DNA of 64,000 nucleotides from Zobellia barbeyronii. GTDB lineage: Bacteria; Bacteroidota; Bacteroidia; Flavobacteriales; Flavobacteriaceae. The number at the start of each line of letters is the position of its first letter. Position 1 is the stretch's first letter. The notes beneath the pieces are model-generated. The model had not been told where the DNA came from and ran no database searches. It was given only the letters and a program-made list of their open reading frames with translations. A program made the position numbers and the translations under genes. The DNA lies in assembly GCF_018603515.1 (NCBI RefSeq), contig NZ_JACATN010000004.1, positions 744,001 to 808,000 of the forward strand. Reading direction: 5' to 3'. Shown in pieces: positions 25,354 through 33,202 of this stretch.

Positions 25354-25902
25354 TTACTCCATTCGTTTTAAATAACTACCGTCATCATTTTTAATAAATT
25401 GGATTCCAATTAAAGGTGAGTAAATTATAAATCCAGAATGACTTCCAGAGTTTAATACAAAAACATTATTAAATTCATATCCGTCCGAGCTGAAATCCGC
25501 AAGTGCTTCTTCTAAATTTTCAGTATTTAGACTATCTATTCCATAAAACCCAGGACCATCAGCAACAACGATGTGAGATTTATTTTCATCCCTTTTTTCT
25601 ATTATAGTAGTAAACGTTCTCCCTAAATCTTCAAATATCAACTCATTTTCCTGACTTTCAGCCAACACAACGACGCAGCTATCATCGTCCGAAGAATTAA
25701 GGCTTCGATTTTCAGTTATTTTGACAGTAACTTTAGCAGTTTGCATTTCTTGTTCGTTGTTAATAAACTGAATGTTATCTTGAGCTATTGTACTCATCGC
25801 AGATGATTCAAACTCATTAAGATTGTAGTTGATAGTTTCATCATCTGAGCAACCACACCCATATATTATCGTAAAGCAAAGAATTCCAACAAGTATTTTC
25901 AT
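25354..25902 (-). CDS. Hypothetical lipoprotein
   Basis: A 182-residue protein with a short signal peptide and lipobox (MKILVGILCFTIIYGCGC, two candidate lipid-acceptor cysteines). The mature part is acidic and shows no domain I recognise. It contains a Ser/Asp-rich stretch NSSDDDSC and hydrophobic strands FNNVFVLNSG and GFIIYSPLIGIQFI. A periplasmic or outer-membrane location is likely. It lies among the small secreted protein genes, but its leader lacks the TTGGYATCAT box. Confidence 0.6.
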   Translation of the reverse strand: MKILVGILCFTIIYGCGCSDDETINYNLNEFESSAMSTIAQDNIQFINNEQEMQTAKVTVKITENRSLNSSDDDSCVVVLAESQENELIFEDLGRTFTTIIEKRDENKSHIVVADGPGFYGIDSLNTENLEEALADFSSDGYEFNNVFVLNSGSHSGFIIYSPLIGIQFIKNDDGSYLKRME

Positions 25903-25938
25903 TTCTAAAATATTTAGTTAACAAACTTATTTAAATAT

Positions 25939-25968
25939 AGAAAGGGGCTGCAAATGCAACCCCTTTCT
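25939..25968 (-). terminator. Hairpin after small secreted protein gene 26009
   Basis: AGAAAGGGG / CCCCTTTCT 9-bp stem with a further TGCA pairing inside the loop, 41 bp downstream of the gene. No long T-tract, so moderate confidence. Confidence 0.6.
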
Positions 25969-26008
25969 GACCAAACCAACTTGATACAAAACAAATAACT
26001 CAAGTTAT

Positions 26009-26326
26009 TTACATTTCAATCCAGTTACCATTTTCGTCAGCATACAAAGTACCAGCAGTACCATCTTCTAGAGATACTTCTAGTTTGAACTGATTTGCTT
26101 CGTTTGTGTATGCTTTATCTATTGATGCAGTAGGATAGTTTTTAGAAACTGCAGCAGTTACTGCTTCAGGTAGCTCTTCTGATGATACTTCAGAAAAATC
26201 ATCTTGTGTAGCTACTACCTCTGTTGCTTCTGTAGCCTCAGTTGTTTCAATAACTGTTACTTCTTCCTGAGCAAAAGCCGAAAGACTTCCTATTGCAAAA
26301 ATTGCTGTGATAAATATTTTTTTCAT
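26009..26326 (-). CDS. Small secreted acidic PepSY-like protein (divergent paralog)
   Basis: 105 residues from ATG 26326; an upstream start at 26395 is rejected since it would cover the promoter box. Signal peptide MKKIFITAIFAIGSLSAFA, then an acidic Glu/Thr/Val linker and the domain EELPEAVTAAVSKNYPTASI, FKLEVSLEDGTAGTLYADENGNWIEM. About half of the residues match the tandem copies. Its leader carries the same box and upstream elements at the same spacing as tandem copy 1, indicating a common regulator. Confidence 0.8.
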   Translation of the reverse strand: MKKIFITAIFAIGSLSAFAQEEVTVIETTEATEATEVVATQDDFSEVSSEELPEAVTAAVSKNYPTASIDKAYTNEANQFKLEVSLEDGTAGTLYADENGNWIEM

Positions 26327-26363
26327 AATCGTGTACTTTACATTAATATTCTGATTACTGTAA

Positions 26364-26380
26364 AGAAATAATGATACCAA
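26364..26380 (-). promoter_or_regulatory. Shared TTGGYATCAT promoter-type box (gene 26009)
   Basis: Minus strand TTGGTATCATTATTTCT, 37 bp upstream of the ATG at 26326. Twelve of seventeen positions are invariant among the three copies in this window. Confidence 0.55.
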
Positions 26381-26403
26381 AAAACAAAATAACATTCAAA
26401 TAA

Positions 26404-26492
26404 TTGATAATCAGATATTTAGTAATATTTTCATTTATTTAAAGTGTGTAATAGTGTGTATTTGTTGGTATAACTTGTGTAAAATATACACG
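26404..26492 (-). promoter_or_regulatory. Upstream elements of gene 26009 (TTGATAATCA, GTGTGTA repeats)
   Basis: TTGATAATCA at 26404-26413, two direct GTGTGTA copies at 26444-26450 and 26454-26460, and an inverted pair TGTGTA-N5-TACACG at 26476-26492. These resemble binding sites for a dimeric activator upstream of the TTGG box. The rest of the interval to 26616 shows nothing I recognise. Confidence 0.45.
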
Positions 26493-26616
26493 AATAGCCA
26501 AGAGGCAGCCAAACAAGCCTATACACTCGCAATTACCCTAATTAAAATCTTATAGAACTTATCAATCTCAAATAAAACTGCACCCTTATCCTATTGAATA
26601 GAACTAGCGTAAAACA

Positions 26617-26650
26617 AAAAGTCCCGTCTTCATGTGAAGACGGGACTTTT
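26617..26650 (-). terminator. Perfect long hairpin terminator
   Basis: 16-bp perfect stem AAAAGTCCCGTCTTCA / TGAAGACGGGACTTTT with a 2-nt loop, A-rich before and T-rich after, 41 bp downstream of the gene at 26691. It would work on either strand. Confidence 0.88.
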
Positions 26651-26690
26651 CTACTAACTTTTTTAACTATATAGTTAAATAAGGATAATC

Positions 26691-26999
26691 TTATTTTTCA
26701 ATCCAGTTACCTTCAGCGTCTGCATACAATTCAGCAGTTTCACCGTCCTCTTTAGCAACTTCTAATTTATACTCAGCTTCTTCGCTTAAGTAAGCTTTAG
26801 AGATAGTTGCACCTGGGTGAGCAGCCTCTAGAGCTTCAGAGATAGCAGCAGGAACTTCTTCAACAGCAACTTCAGCATAAGCATCTTGAGCTTCAACTAC
26901 TTCAGTTACTACTTCTTCTGCAACTACAGTTTCTTCTTCTTGAGCAAAAGCAGTCATTGTACCTAAAGACAATACTGCAGCAAACATTAAATTTTTCAT
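26691..26999 (-). CDS. Small secreted acidic PepSY-like protein (most divergent paralog)
   Basis: 102 residues with signal peptide MKNLMFAAVLSLGTMTAFA, a Glu/Val-rich linker (EETVVAEEVVTEVVEAQD), and the domain EEVPAAISEALEAAHPGATI, YKLEVAKEDGETAELYADAEGNWIEK. It is the most distant of the five paralogs but keeps the same order of parts and length. Its leader has the TTGGCATCAT box, a TTGATTATCA element and GTGTGTA repeats, though spaced further apart. Monocistronic, with a strong terminator. Confidence 0.8.
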   Translation of the reverse strand: MKNLMFAAVLSLGTMTAFAQEEETVVAEEVVTEVVEAQDAYAEVAVEEVPAAISEALEAAHPGATISKAYLSEEAEYKLEVAKEDGETAELYADAEGNWIEK

Positions 27000-27047
27000 T
27001 TTGTGTGTTTTAAAATTATTATTTGTTTTGATAATCGATTAGTATAG

Positions 27048-27064
27048 AGAGAAAATGATGCCAA
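27048..27064 (-). promoter_or_regulatory. Shared TTGGYATCAT promoter-type box (gene 26691)
   Basis: Minus strand TTGGCATCATTTTCTCT, 48 bp upstream of the ATG. With TTGGCA it is the closest of the three to the sigma-54 -24 consensus. Confidence 0.55.
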
Positions 27065-27098
27065 CAAGTCTAGCACCCCTTAGAAACACATTAGTATG

Positions 27099-27157
27099 TT
27101 GATTATCAATGTTTTAATTTAAAACCAAACCTACATCAAAATGTATACAGGTGTGTA
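27099..27157 (-). promoter_or_regulatory. Upstream elements of gene 26691 (TTGATTATCA, GTGTGTA)
   Basis: TTGATTATCA at 27099-27108 and GTGTGTA at 27151-27157, lying 35 and 87 bp from the TTGG box. Relative to the other two promoters the elements are shifted by 11 and 23 bp, roughly one and two DNA helical turns. Confidence 0.4.
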
Positions 27158-27165
27158 AAAACAAA

Positions 27166-27194
27166 AAAAAGTGTGTAAAAAATACACACTTTTT
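27166..27194 (-). terminator. Perfect 12-bp palindrome: terminator and possible activator site
   Basis: AAAAAGTGTGTA-N5-TACACACTTTTT. Read on the minus strand it is followed by a T-rich tail and lies 36 bp after the DUF4301 stop, so it can act as that gene's terminator. The same GTGTGTA-N5-TACACAC symmetry recurs upstream of gene 26009, so it may also be a binding site for a regulator of gene 26691. Confidence 0.7.
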
Positions 27195-27229
27195 GGGTAA
27201 TTATTAATTTGAGTTACTCCTATACCTAC

Positions 27230-28768
27230 TTACTTTACTTGATGTGCAGGTCGTAATAGGTCGTTTACAGTCTTAACAGGGTTGAAGGTAGAAGAAGGTA
27301 CTTCTACAAAAATGGTGTTCCAGAAAGCCATTGCACCGTTCCATAAACCTGGAAGCTCTAATGCTTTTAACTCTCTACCTTCTTTTGTCTTCCCAGTAAT
27401 GAAACCTTGCTTAACATCTACAAAGTTCATAAGATTATACTTTTCTCCTTTATAATTCTTAACAGCGCAAACCAAATCTACAGGATTAAAGTGCGTAGAA
27501 TTCTTAAGAATACTAGCCTGCTGACTCTTATCCATATCTATTTGAGCCGACTCTATAATCTGAAGTGATATATTACCTTTTCTGTCATTAATCCAAAACG
27601 GACCACCACCAGGCTCACCTTCATTCTTGACCATACCACATATGCGTATTGGTCTATTGATTTTATCTTTCAATATTTCAATCTGCTCGCCAATGCTAAA
27701 ACCAGAGAAACTATCCGAGAAACGAACATTAAGATCATTCTCTAAGAAGCTCTTAATTTCATCTAACTGATTAGATGATAACTCATCATTGTCTAAACTC
27801 TTGGCATAAGCAAATGCTTTTTCCTGAGCGGTTATTAGAACACCAGCCAATACCTTCTTACTATCTGCAACCTCGGTAGCAAATTTTGGTACCGTAACAT
27901 TATCTATATTCTTTATAAAAATAATATCTGCATCTTGCTCATTAAGGTTCTCTATTAATGCACCGTGGCCACCTGGTCTAAATAGAACAGAGCCGTCACT
28001 ATTTCTAAAAGGTTCATTTTGCATATCTACAGCAATAGTATCTGAAGATGGCTTTTGATTGGAATAGCTTACTTTAAAAGAAGTATTGGTGGCTGCAGAA
28101 ACTCGTTCGCTAACATCATTGAATTCTTTATTAAACATATCACCATGCTGCTCGCTAATGGTAAAATGCAATTCTGCGGTATCGCCAGTTTTTGCATACA
28201 CTGATGCTTCGGTCAAATGCTCTTCAAAAGGTGTAGCTGTATGATCACCATAATTATGGAAGGGCAATAAACCTTTTGGAAAAAAGCCATAGTTTAAAGC
28301 ATCTTCTGACATCATCTCTTTTACAAAAAGATAAACCTCTTCATCTTTTGAGGAAGTTTTGCCTGCAATACGTTGCTTTACTAAATCATAAAAAGCAAAG
28401 TTGGTCATCCCTTCAGAAAACTCTTTTAGGGCTTTGTCATTCGTGCGTTCAAAATAACTTTCAAGTGTTTCATTAGCCGGATTGTAGGCATCCAAGAAAT
28501 TGAACAAAGCCTTAAACATACGGGATGCAGCTCCTGATGCAGGAACGAACTTCAATAAAGACAAGTTACTTTGCGAAGCATCAAACTTCTGTATCAATCC
28601 TTTTTCTTCAGCATCGGTAAATTTTGAAAGACCTTCACCCACAGTGGCAGCCTTTTCTAATTGTACAAATGGAATACCTTCTTTAAAAGTTTCTATTTGA
28701 TCGTGTACCTTTTTTTCTGAAATTCCTTTTTTAGCCAGTAAGGCCAAATCCTTTTCTGTTAGTGTCAT
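27230..28768 (-). CDS. DUF4301 family protein
   Basis: A 512-residue cytoplasmic protein of the DUF4301 family. The N-terminal region has FVPASGAASRMFKALF, a glycine-rich loop like that of nucleotidyltransferases, followed by a long alpha/beta body with PGGHGALIENLNEQDADIIFIKNIDNV. The late part contains ICGMVKNEGEPGGGPFWI. A sugar-nucleotide or NTP-binding role is plausible, but no activity is established to my knowledge. Its start overlaps the stop of the NadR-like kinase gene by 4 bp, and it is the last gene of the thiamine-binding protein / PnuC / kinase operon. Confidence 0.8.
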   Translation of the reverse strand: MTLTEKDLALLAKKGISEKKVHDQIETFKEGIPFVQLEKAATVGEGLSKFTDAEEKGLIQKFDASQSNLSLLKFVPASGAASRMFKALFNFLDAYNPANETLESYFERTNDKALKEFSEGMTNFAFYDLVKQRIAGKTSSKDEEVYLFVKEMMSEDALNYGFFPKGLLPFHNYGDHTATPFEEHLTEASVYAKTGDTAELHFTISEQHGDMFNKEFNDVSERVSAATNTSFKVSYSNQKPSSDTIAVDMQNEPFRNSDGSVLFRPGGHGALIENLNEQDADIIFIKNIDNVTVPKFATEVADSKKVLAGVLITAQEKAFAYAKSLDNDELSSNQLDEIKSFLENDLNVRFSDSFSGFSIGEQIEILKDKINRPIRICGMVKNEGEPGGGPFWINDRKGNISLQIIESAQIDMDKSQQASILKNSTHFNPVDLVCAVKNYKGEKYNLMNFVDVKQGFITGKTKEGRELKALELPGLWNGAMAFWNTIFVEVPSSTFNPVKTVNDLLRPAHQVK

Positions 28769-29331
28769 TTAATCTTCAATAAGTTATCTATATGTTCTAC
28801 AGCTGCAGTTAAGCGTTCTTGTTTATTACCGGTTAATATAACAAATTTCCTATTATATTTTTCCAGGGTTTCTTTAAAATAGGCAAACATTCGTTCGCGT
28901 TCTTGCGGCTTATCCCTTAAATCATCGCCCACCCATGGCACATCTATATAAGTAAGGAAATATAAATCATAATGATTATTTAACGCGTGCTTCTCCAAAG
29001 CTGGATCACAGTACCCAAGATAATACGCTTCGGAATATACTTTGGTCTCAAGCAAATCCGTGTCACAAATAAGAACATTGGTAGCCTTTTTTGCTAGTTG
29101 GTTTTCTAGCCTCATCTGTCCTTCTGCAATTGGCAAAAGGTCTTTGGGCTCGCAAGTTTTGCGTTCGTTGTTCCACTTATCCTGCAAGTACTCTCTTGCA
29201 TACTCAGCAACCCAGACCGTATTATAATGTCGTGCTAACTGATCAGAGAGCGTTGTTTTACCCGTAGACTCAGGACCAAACAATACTACTTTAATAACGT
29301 CTGAGGGCTCTTGTTCAAACTTTTTTTCCAT
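28765..29331 (-). CDS. NadR-like P-loop kinase (ribosylnicotinamide kinase type)
   Basis: A 188-residue ATPase from ATG 29331 (MEKKFEQEPSDVIKVVLFG); the longer start at 29406 lies deep in pnuC and is rejected. Walker A GPESTGKTTLS, VAEYAREYL and LICDTDLLETKVYSE match the kinase domain of NadR, which phosphorylates nicotinamide riboside after uptake by PnuC. The adenylyltransferase domain of NadR is absent. Because the operon starts with a thiamine-binding protein, phosphorylation of thiamine or of another vitamin cannot be excluded. It overlaps pnuC by 46 bp. Confidence 0.8.
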   Translation of the reverse strand: MEKKFEQEPSDVIKVVLFGPESTGKTTLSDQLARHYNTVWVAEYAREYLQDKWNNERKTCEPKDLLPIAEGQMRLENQLAKKATNVLICDTDLLETKVYSEAYYLGYCDPALEKHALNNHYDLYFLTYIDVPWVGDDLRDKPQERERMFAYFKETLEKYNRKFVILTGNKQERLTAAVEHIDNLLKIK

Positions 29332-29924
29332 GCGAGATAACCGTAAACTGCAACAATTGTAAACAAGAAATATTGCAGGGAGGTAAATATAAGGCCTTTG
29401 TACCAATAAAGGGGGACGCTAATGACGTCACCTATAATCCAATAGACCCAGTTTTCTAATTTCTTTTTTGCCATAAGCCACATGCCTACAAAGAAAATAG
29501 CAGTGGTAATGGTATCTACGTATGCTGTCCAATTATTGAATTTATCAAAATACAGATAAATTAAACATACCAGCACAACAGTTAAGACGAATAGCAAAAC
29601 AGACCATTTCTTCTCGCTGTTCGTCGTACGGGTAATGGGTATAAAATGGGTAGCATCTATTTTACGTGTCCAGATGTACCAACCATATATACTCATAGAA
29701 AAGTAATATGCATTTATAAGCATATCACCTAAAAGACCAAAAACCAAAAGGATATAAACAAAAATTGCCGTGCTAATTATTCCTGTAGGGAAAACTAATA
29801 TGTTTTCCTTTTTTGAAAACCAAACACTAAGAAAGCCAAAGACTACCCCAATAATTTCCAACACTACAAGATGTACGGGCGTACCTTGGTACTGGGCAAA
29901 TATCCAATCAAAAAAATGGTTCAT
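29286..29924 (-). CDS. pnuC: PnuC-family vitamin transporter (nicotinamide riboside or thiamine)
   Basis: A 212-residue inner-membrane protein with about seven helices. Motifs LEIIGVVFGFLSVWFSKKENILVFPTGIIST and LLGDMLINAYYFSMSIYGWYIWTR are those of PnuC transporters, which facilitate diffusion of a vitamin that is then trapped by phosphorylation. In Bacteroidota a PnuC branch (PnuT) is predicted to carry thiamine. The first gene of this operon codes for a thiamine-binding protein, and a TPP-controlled receptor lies 10 kb away, so thiamine is a serious candidate. The downstream NadR-like kinase argues for nicotinamide riboside. Confidence 0.85.
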   Translation of the reverse strand: MNHFFDWIFAQYQGTPVHLVVLEIIGVVFGFLSVWFSKKENILVFPTGIISTAIFVYILLVFGLLGDMLINAYYFSMSIYGWYIWTRKIDATHFIPITRTTNSEKKWSVLLFVLTVVLVCLIYLYFDKFNNWTAYVDTITTAIFFVGMWLMAKKKLENWVYWIIGDVISVPLYWYKGLIFTSLQYFLFTIVAVYGYLAWKKSLNKSPQTLLK

Positions 29925-30168
29925 ACTCGCTTCGGTCAGACTTTACAATTTTCATAAACAACAGACCTTTATCCATTAGTTCAAAAGCTTCTTTAATGTC
30001 GTTTTTGAGAATGTCCATTACCTCATTATACTCACCAAAAACTTGTGTACTTAATGGGTTCTCCAAAACAGTAAGGCCAGAAGTACGTAGTTTTTTTATA
30101 AAATTGATGATATGCTCCTCAAAATCGTCCTGTAGAGGGGAAAAGGTAAGTTCTACCGATATGTTCAT
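29908..30168 (-). CDS. Thiamine-binding protein, MTH1187/YqgV family
   Basis: An 86-residue cytoplasmic ferredoxin-fold protein. MNISVELTFSPLQDDFEEHI and LTVLENPLSTQVFGEYNEVMDIL match the thiamine-binding (DUF77, PF01910) family; members bind thiamine, as do related YkoF domains. Its role in the cell may be to sense or buffer thiamine. It overlaps pnuC by 17 bp, so transport and binding are cotranscribed. No TPP aptamer is visible in the 65 bp upstream. Confidence 0.8.
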   Translation of the reverse strand: MNISVELTFSPLQDDFEEHIINFIKKLRTSGLTVLENPLSTQVFGEYNEVMDILKNDIKEAFELMDKGLLFMKIVKSDRSEYEPFF

Positions 30169-30233
30169 TTTCTTTGATTATTTATTAAAAGGAATAAAGT
30201 TCATTGTAGTCTTTACTATTGAAATACTAGATT

Positions 30234-30866
30234 TTAGCTCCTTAAAGCGTAGACACAGGTAAAACCTTCAAACTCCATAAACCTAATTTGATAAGTAGAT
30301 AAATCTCCGTGGTATAAAATATCGGCAGTAGTAGCCGCACTATCAAAAGTAAAATCCTTCACATTAATATGATGTATAAAACTTAGACCCTGCTGAGCAT
30401 ATATTTTATAAAGTGCCTCTTTGCTACCCCAAACAATAGTAAGTTTTCGTATTAAAGCGTCGGTATTGGCAATAGTTCGGTATTCTTCAATAGGCGTAAA
30501 TTTGTGCGCAATTCGCAGTATTTTTTCCCTTTGCATCTCAACATCTATCCCTACTTCATTCTTGGTACTAACGATAATTCCTGTAAAGTGGTTGGAATGG
30601 GTAATACTTATTTTATTACCATCTTTTAAATGGGGTTTTCCAAATTCATCATAACGCAAATCCGCATCAACATAGCCAGCTTCGGCCATTAAATGTCTGA
30701 TACTTAAGAACCCCCTGCGGTGCATCTCAGATTTCATACCCAGCATTCGGTTTTGGCAATATTGGGTCAGGTCTATAGCTTTAGAAAGTTCCTGTTCTGA
30801 TTCAGTAACCTTCCAGATATACACTTTAGTGTCCTTATTTACCTTTACTATCTTATAAAGAGGCAT
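30234..30866 (-). CDS. 4'-phosphopantetheinyl transferase superfamily protein
   Basis: Transfers 4'-phosphopantetheine from coenzyme A to a conserved serine of carrier proteins. The 210-residue protein has the two signature motifs, VGIDVEMQ near residue 108 (Mg-binding Asp) and WGSKEALYKIY near residue 145, in the Sfp-type pseudo-dimeric arrangement. It is the only such enzyme in the window and could activate the two ACPs of the pigment cluster at 50.8 and 60.7 kb, or the housekeeping ACP. It lies 65 bp upstream of the thiamine-binding operon. Confidence 0.88.
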   Translation of the reverse strand: MPLYKIVKVNKDTKVYIWKVTESEQELSKAIDLTQYCQNRMLGMKSEMHRRGFLSIRHLMAEAGYVDADLRYDEFGKPHLKDGNKISITHSNHFTGIIVSTKNEVGIDVEMQREKILRIAHKFTPIEEYRTIANTDALIRKLTIVWGSKEALYKIYAQQGLSFIHHINVKDFTFDSAATTADILYHGDLSTYQIRFMEFEGFTCVYALRS

Positions 30867-30886
30867 ACGGTTCTATACGTTTTTCT

Positions 30887-30894
30887 TAACTTTG
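30887..30894 (+). promoter_or_regulatory. Candidate -7 promoter box of ahcY
   Basis: TAACTTTG (TAnnTTTG), 54 bp before the ATG. No clear -33 box and no SAH riboswitch blocks can be seen in this leader. Confidence 0.4.
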
Positions 30895-30948
30895 CAACCA
30901 CAAATAGCTGTTTAGCTAATATAACGAAAGTAAAAAATAAAAAAGAAT

Positions 30949-32265
30949 ATGGATACCAAAACTGTTTCTTATGTACCTTATAAGGTAAAAGATATTTCTT
31001 TGGCGGATTATGGAAGGAAAGAAATAGAACTTGCAGAAGCCGAAATGCCAGGTCTTATGGCATTACGTGAAGAATATGGAAAAGAACAACCTTTAAAAGG
31101 TTCTAGAATTGCCGGATGTCTTCACATGACCATTCAAACTGCTGTTCTTATTGAAACGTTGGTAGCCTTGGGTGCCGATGTTACTTGGAGTTCTTGTAAC
31201 ATTTTCTCTACACAAGATCATGCCGCTGCTGCAATTGCCGCTGCTGGCATACCTGTTTATGCTTGGAAAGGAATGACCGAAGAAGAGTTTAGCTGGTGTA
31301 TTGAGCAAACTTTGTTCTTTGGAGAGGACCGCAAGCCATTAAATATGATTTTGGATGATGGTGGTGACCTTACAAATATGGTATTGGACGATTATCCTGA
31401 ATTAGCGAAAGCTATTAAAGGTCTTTCTGAAGAAACTACAACTGGAGTTCACCGTTTATACGAGCGTGTGAAAAAGGGAACTTTACCTATGCCAGCCATT
31501 AATGTAAATGATTCGGTTACTAAATCGAAATTCGATAATAAATACGGATGTCGCGAAAGTGCAGTTGATGCTATTCGTCGTGCTACAGATACCATGCTTG
31601 CAGGTAAAAAAGTTGTAGTTGCAGGTTACGGTGATGTTGGTAAAGGTACTGCCGCTTCTTTTAGAGGTGCTGGATCAATTATTACCGTTACTGAAATTGA
31701 CCCAATATGTGCTCTTCAAGCATGTATGGACGGATTTGAAGTTAAAAAGTTGGAAAATGTTGTTGGTAAAGCTGATATTATCATCACCACTACAGGTAAC
31801 AAAGACATCATTCGCCCAGAGCATTTTGAAGCTATGAAAGACAAAGTCATAGTTTGTAACATTGGCCATTTTGACAATGAGATAGACATGACTTGGCTAA
31901 ACAGCACCCATGGAGCCTCTAAAGATGAAATCAAGCCACAGGTAGACAAATATACTATTGATGGTAAAGATATTATTGTATTGGCAGAAGGTCGCTTAGT
32001 GAACCTTGGTTGTGCTACAGGCCACCCAAGTTTTGTTATGAGTAATTCATTCACAAACCAAACTCTAGCACAAATAGAGCTTTGGAAAAACAGCGCTAAT
32101 TACAAGAACGAGGTATACATGCTACCAAAACATTTAGATGAGAAAGTAGCTGCTTTACACCTATCTCGTTTAGGTGCTGAGCTTACAGAACTTAAACAAG
32201 AACAAGCCGAATATATTGGTGTAACCGTAGAAGGCCCATTTAAGCCCGAGTATTACAGATACTAG
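30949..32265 (+). CDS. ahcY: Adenosylhomocysteinase
   Basis: Hydrolyses S-adenosylhomocysteine to adenosine and homocysteine with bound NAD, keeping methylation reactions running. The 438-residue protein has [30 protein letters not shown], the NAD site [21 protein letters not shown] near residue 222, [13 protein letters not shown], and the C-terminal KPEYYRY tail with the conserved Lys-x-x-x-Tyr-x-Tyr residues. Length fits the shorter bacterial form. It is monocistronic with a terminator. Confidence 0.97.
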   Translation: MDTKTVSYVPYKVKDISLADYGRKEIELAEAEMPGLMALREEYGKEQPLKGSRIAGCLHMTIQTAVLIETLVALGADVTWSSCNIFSTQDHAAAAIAAAGIPVYAWKGMTEEEFSWCIEQTLFFGEDRKPLNMILDDGGDLTNMVLDDYPELAKAIKGLSEETTTGVHRLYERVKKGTLPMPAINVNDSVTKSKFDNKYGCRESAVDAIRRATDTMLAGKKVVVAGYGDVGKGTAASFRGAGSIITVTEIDPICALQACMDGFEVKKLENVVGKADIIITTTGNKDIIRPEHFEAMKDKVIVCNIGHFDNEIDMTWLNSTHGASKDEIKPQVDKYTIDGKDIIVLAEGRLVNLGCATGHPSFVMSNSFTNQTLAQIELWKNSANYKNEVYMLPKHLDEKVAALHLSRLGAELTELKQEQAEYIGVTVEGPFKPEYYRY

Positions 32266-32301
32266 GCCTTTTCACTGAGTTCAGGCTTATAGATTAAACT
32301 T

Positions 32302-32332
32302 AAAGACCCTTACAGCAATGTGAGGGTCTTTT
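32302..32332 (+). terminator. Hairpin terminator of ahcY
   Basis: AAAGACCCTTACA / TGTGAGGGTCTTT (one T-G wobble) with a 5-nt loop, then TTGTTTTC; 37 bp after the ahcY stop. Confidence 0.85.
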
Positions 32333-32431
32333 GTTTTCTAAAACATAACATTTTCTTATTATTGAAAGAAAAAGCTTTCATTATATTGCGAGGATTACAA
32401 TACCTTTAAACAACTTATCTCAAGACTTATA

Positions 32432-33049
32432 ATGAAAAATTGGATTATTTCTGAATCCCTGTCAACGAAGACTTATTTCATAGCCAGTCCAAAATCTATA
32501 TGGATAACAGAGCAGCACAATGATGCTAATATTACTGAGCTCATTGAAACCAGGAGTTTAGGAGCCATTAAAAGTATCCCTTATGCTAGTCTAAAGGAAA
32601 TTGTATTCATAGACTCTGATGCAATTATTGAATGCCGATATATTGATGATAAGACAACTGATGTAGAATTTGAATTAGAAAGAAATATCTACTCAGAGAT
32701 TAAATCATATCTAAAATCCAATTTAAAGGGAACGGAAATAAAAAACTTCTCTCTATTCAAACAAATTGCTCCTAACCTGATTCTTTTGAGCGCAGCTATC
32801 GTAATTAGCACTTTAACCTATACAACTGCTATAAGCTTGGAACAAGGAGATGAAATACGCACAGGTGGCAGAAGAGGCTTGATAAAACTAATTATCACTT
32901 GGATTGCAGAATTACTAGGAGCAACGGGAACGTTAATAGCTGGTTCTTTGATTATAATATTTTTCATTTACTTAGTAATCAAAGCTATTCAGAATCCAAA
33001 AAAAGGAGAGCTTCTAAAAATCAAGACCTCTCCACAATTGACAACTTGA
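32432..33049 (+). CDS. Hypothetical membrane protein
   Basis: A 205-residue protein. The N-terminal 110 residues form a soluble region that looks like a PH-like or small beta domain (KTYFIASPKSIWITEQ, IPYASLKEIVFIDSDAIIECRYID). Two membrane helices follow (about 114-133 and 164-187). Similar layouts occur in membrane proteins with a cytoplasmic lipid-binding domain, but I do not recognise the family. It stands alone between two terminators. Confidence 0.55.
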   Translation: MKNWIISESLSTKTYFIASPKSIWITEQHNDANITELIETRSLGAIKSIPYASLKEIVFIDSDAIIECRYIDDKTTDVEFELERNIYSEIKSYLKSNLKGTEIKNFSLFKQIAPNLILLSAAIVISTLTYTTAISLEQGDEIRTGGRRGLIKLIITWIAELLGATGTLIAGSLIIIFFIYLVIKAIQNPKKGELLKIKTSPQLTT

Positions 33050-33145
33050 TTCTAAAACTATACTATTAATTAGACTTAATTATCTGACTACTTCTTAAAG
33101 ATAAGAAAGCCACTAACCTAGTCCAGCCCATAAATATTTAAACAC

Positions 33146-33180
33146 AAAAAACCCTGTCCAAAAAATTGGAAAGGGTTTTT
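33146..33180. terminator. Bidirectional hairpin terminator
   Basis: AAAAACCCT-N-TCCAA ... TTGGA-N-AGGGTTTTT stem followed by further Ts, placed between the membrane protein gene (+) and rpmA (-); it suits both transcripts. Confidence 0.88.
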
Positions 33181-33202
33181 TTTACGATAAAAGAAAGACT
33201 TC

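Noticed and set aside
24578-27064. Calling the TTGGYATCAT boxes definite sigma-54 promoters
   Set aside because: The -12 element reads TTTC, not TTGC, in all three, so the sigma-54 assignment stays an inference.
27166-27194. Reading the GTGTGTA palindrome purely as an activator site
   Set aside because: It lies 36 bp after the DUF4301 stop with a T-rich tail, so it is listed as a terminator first; the regulator-site idea is kept only as a hypothesis.
30169-30233. TPP riboswitch upstream of the thiamine-binding/pnuC operon
   Set aside because: The 65-bp gap contains none of the conserved CTGAGA or GAACCTG blocks.
30867-30948. SAH riboswitch upstream of ahcY
   Set aside because: The leader is short and AT-rich and shows no conserved GC-rich SAH aptamer blocks.
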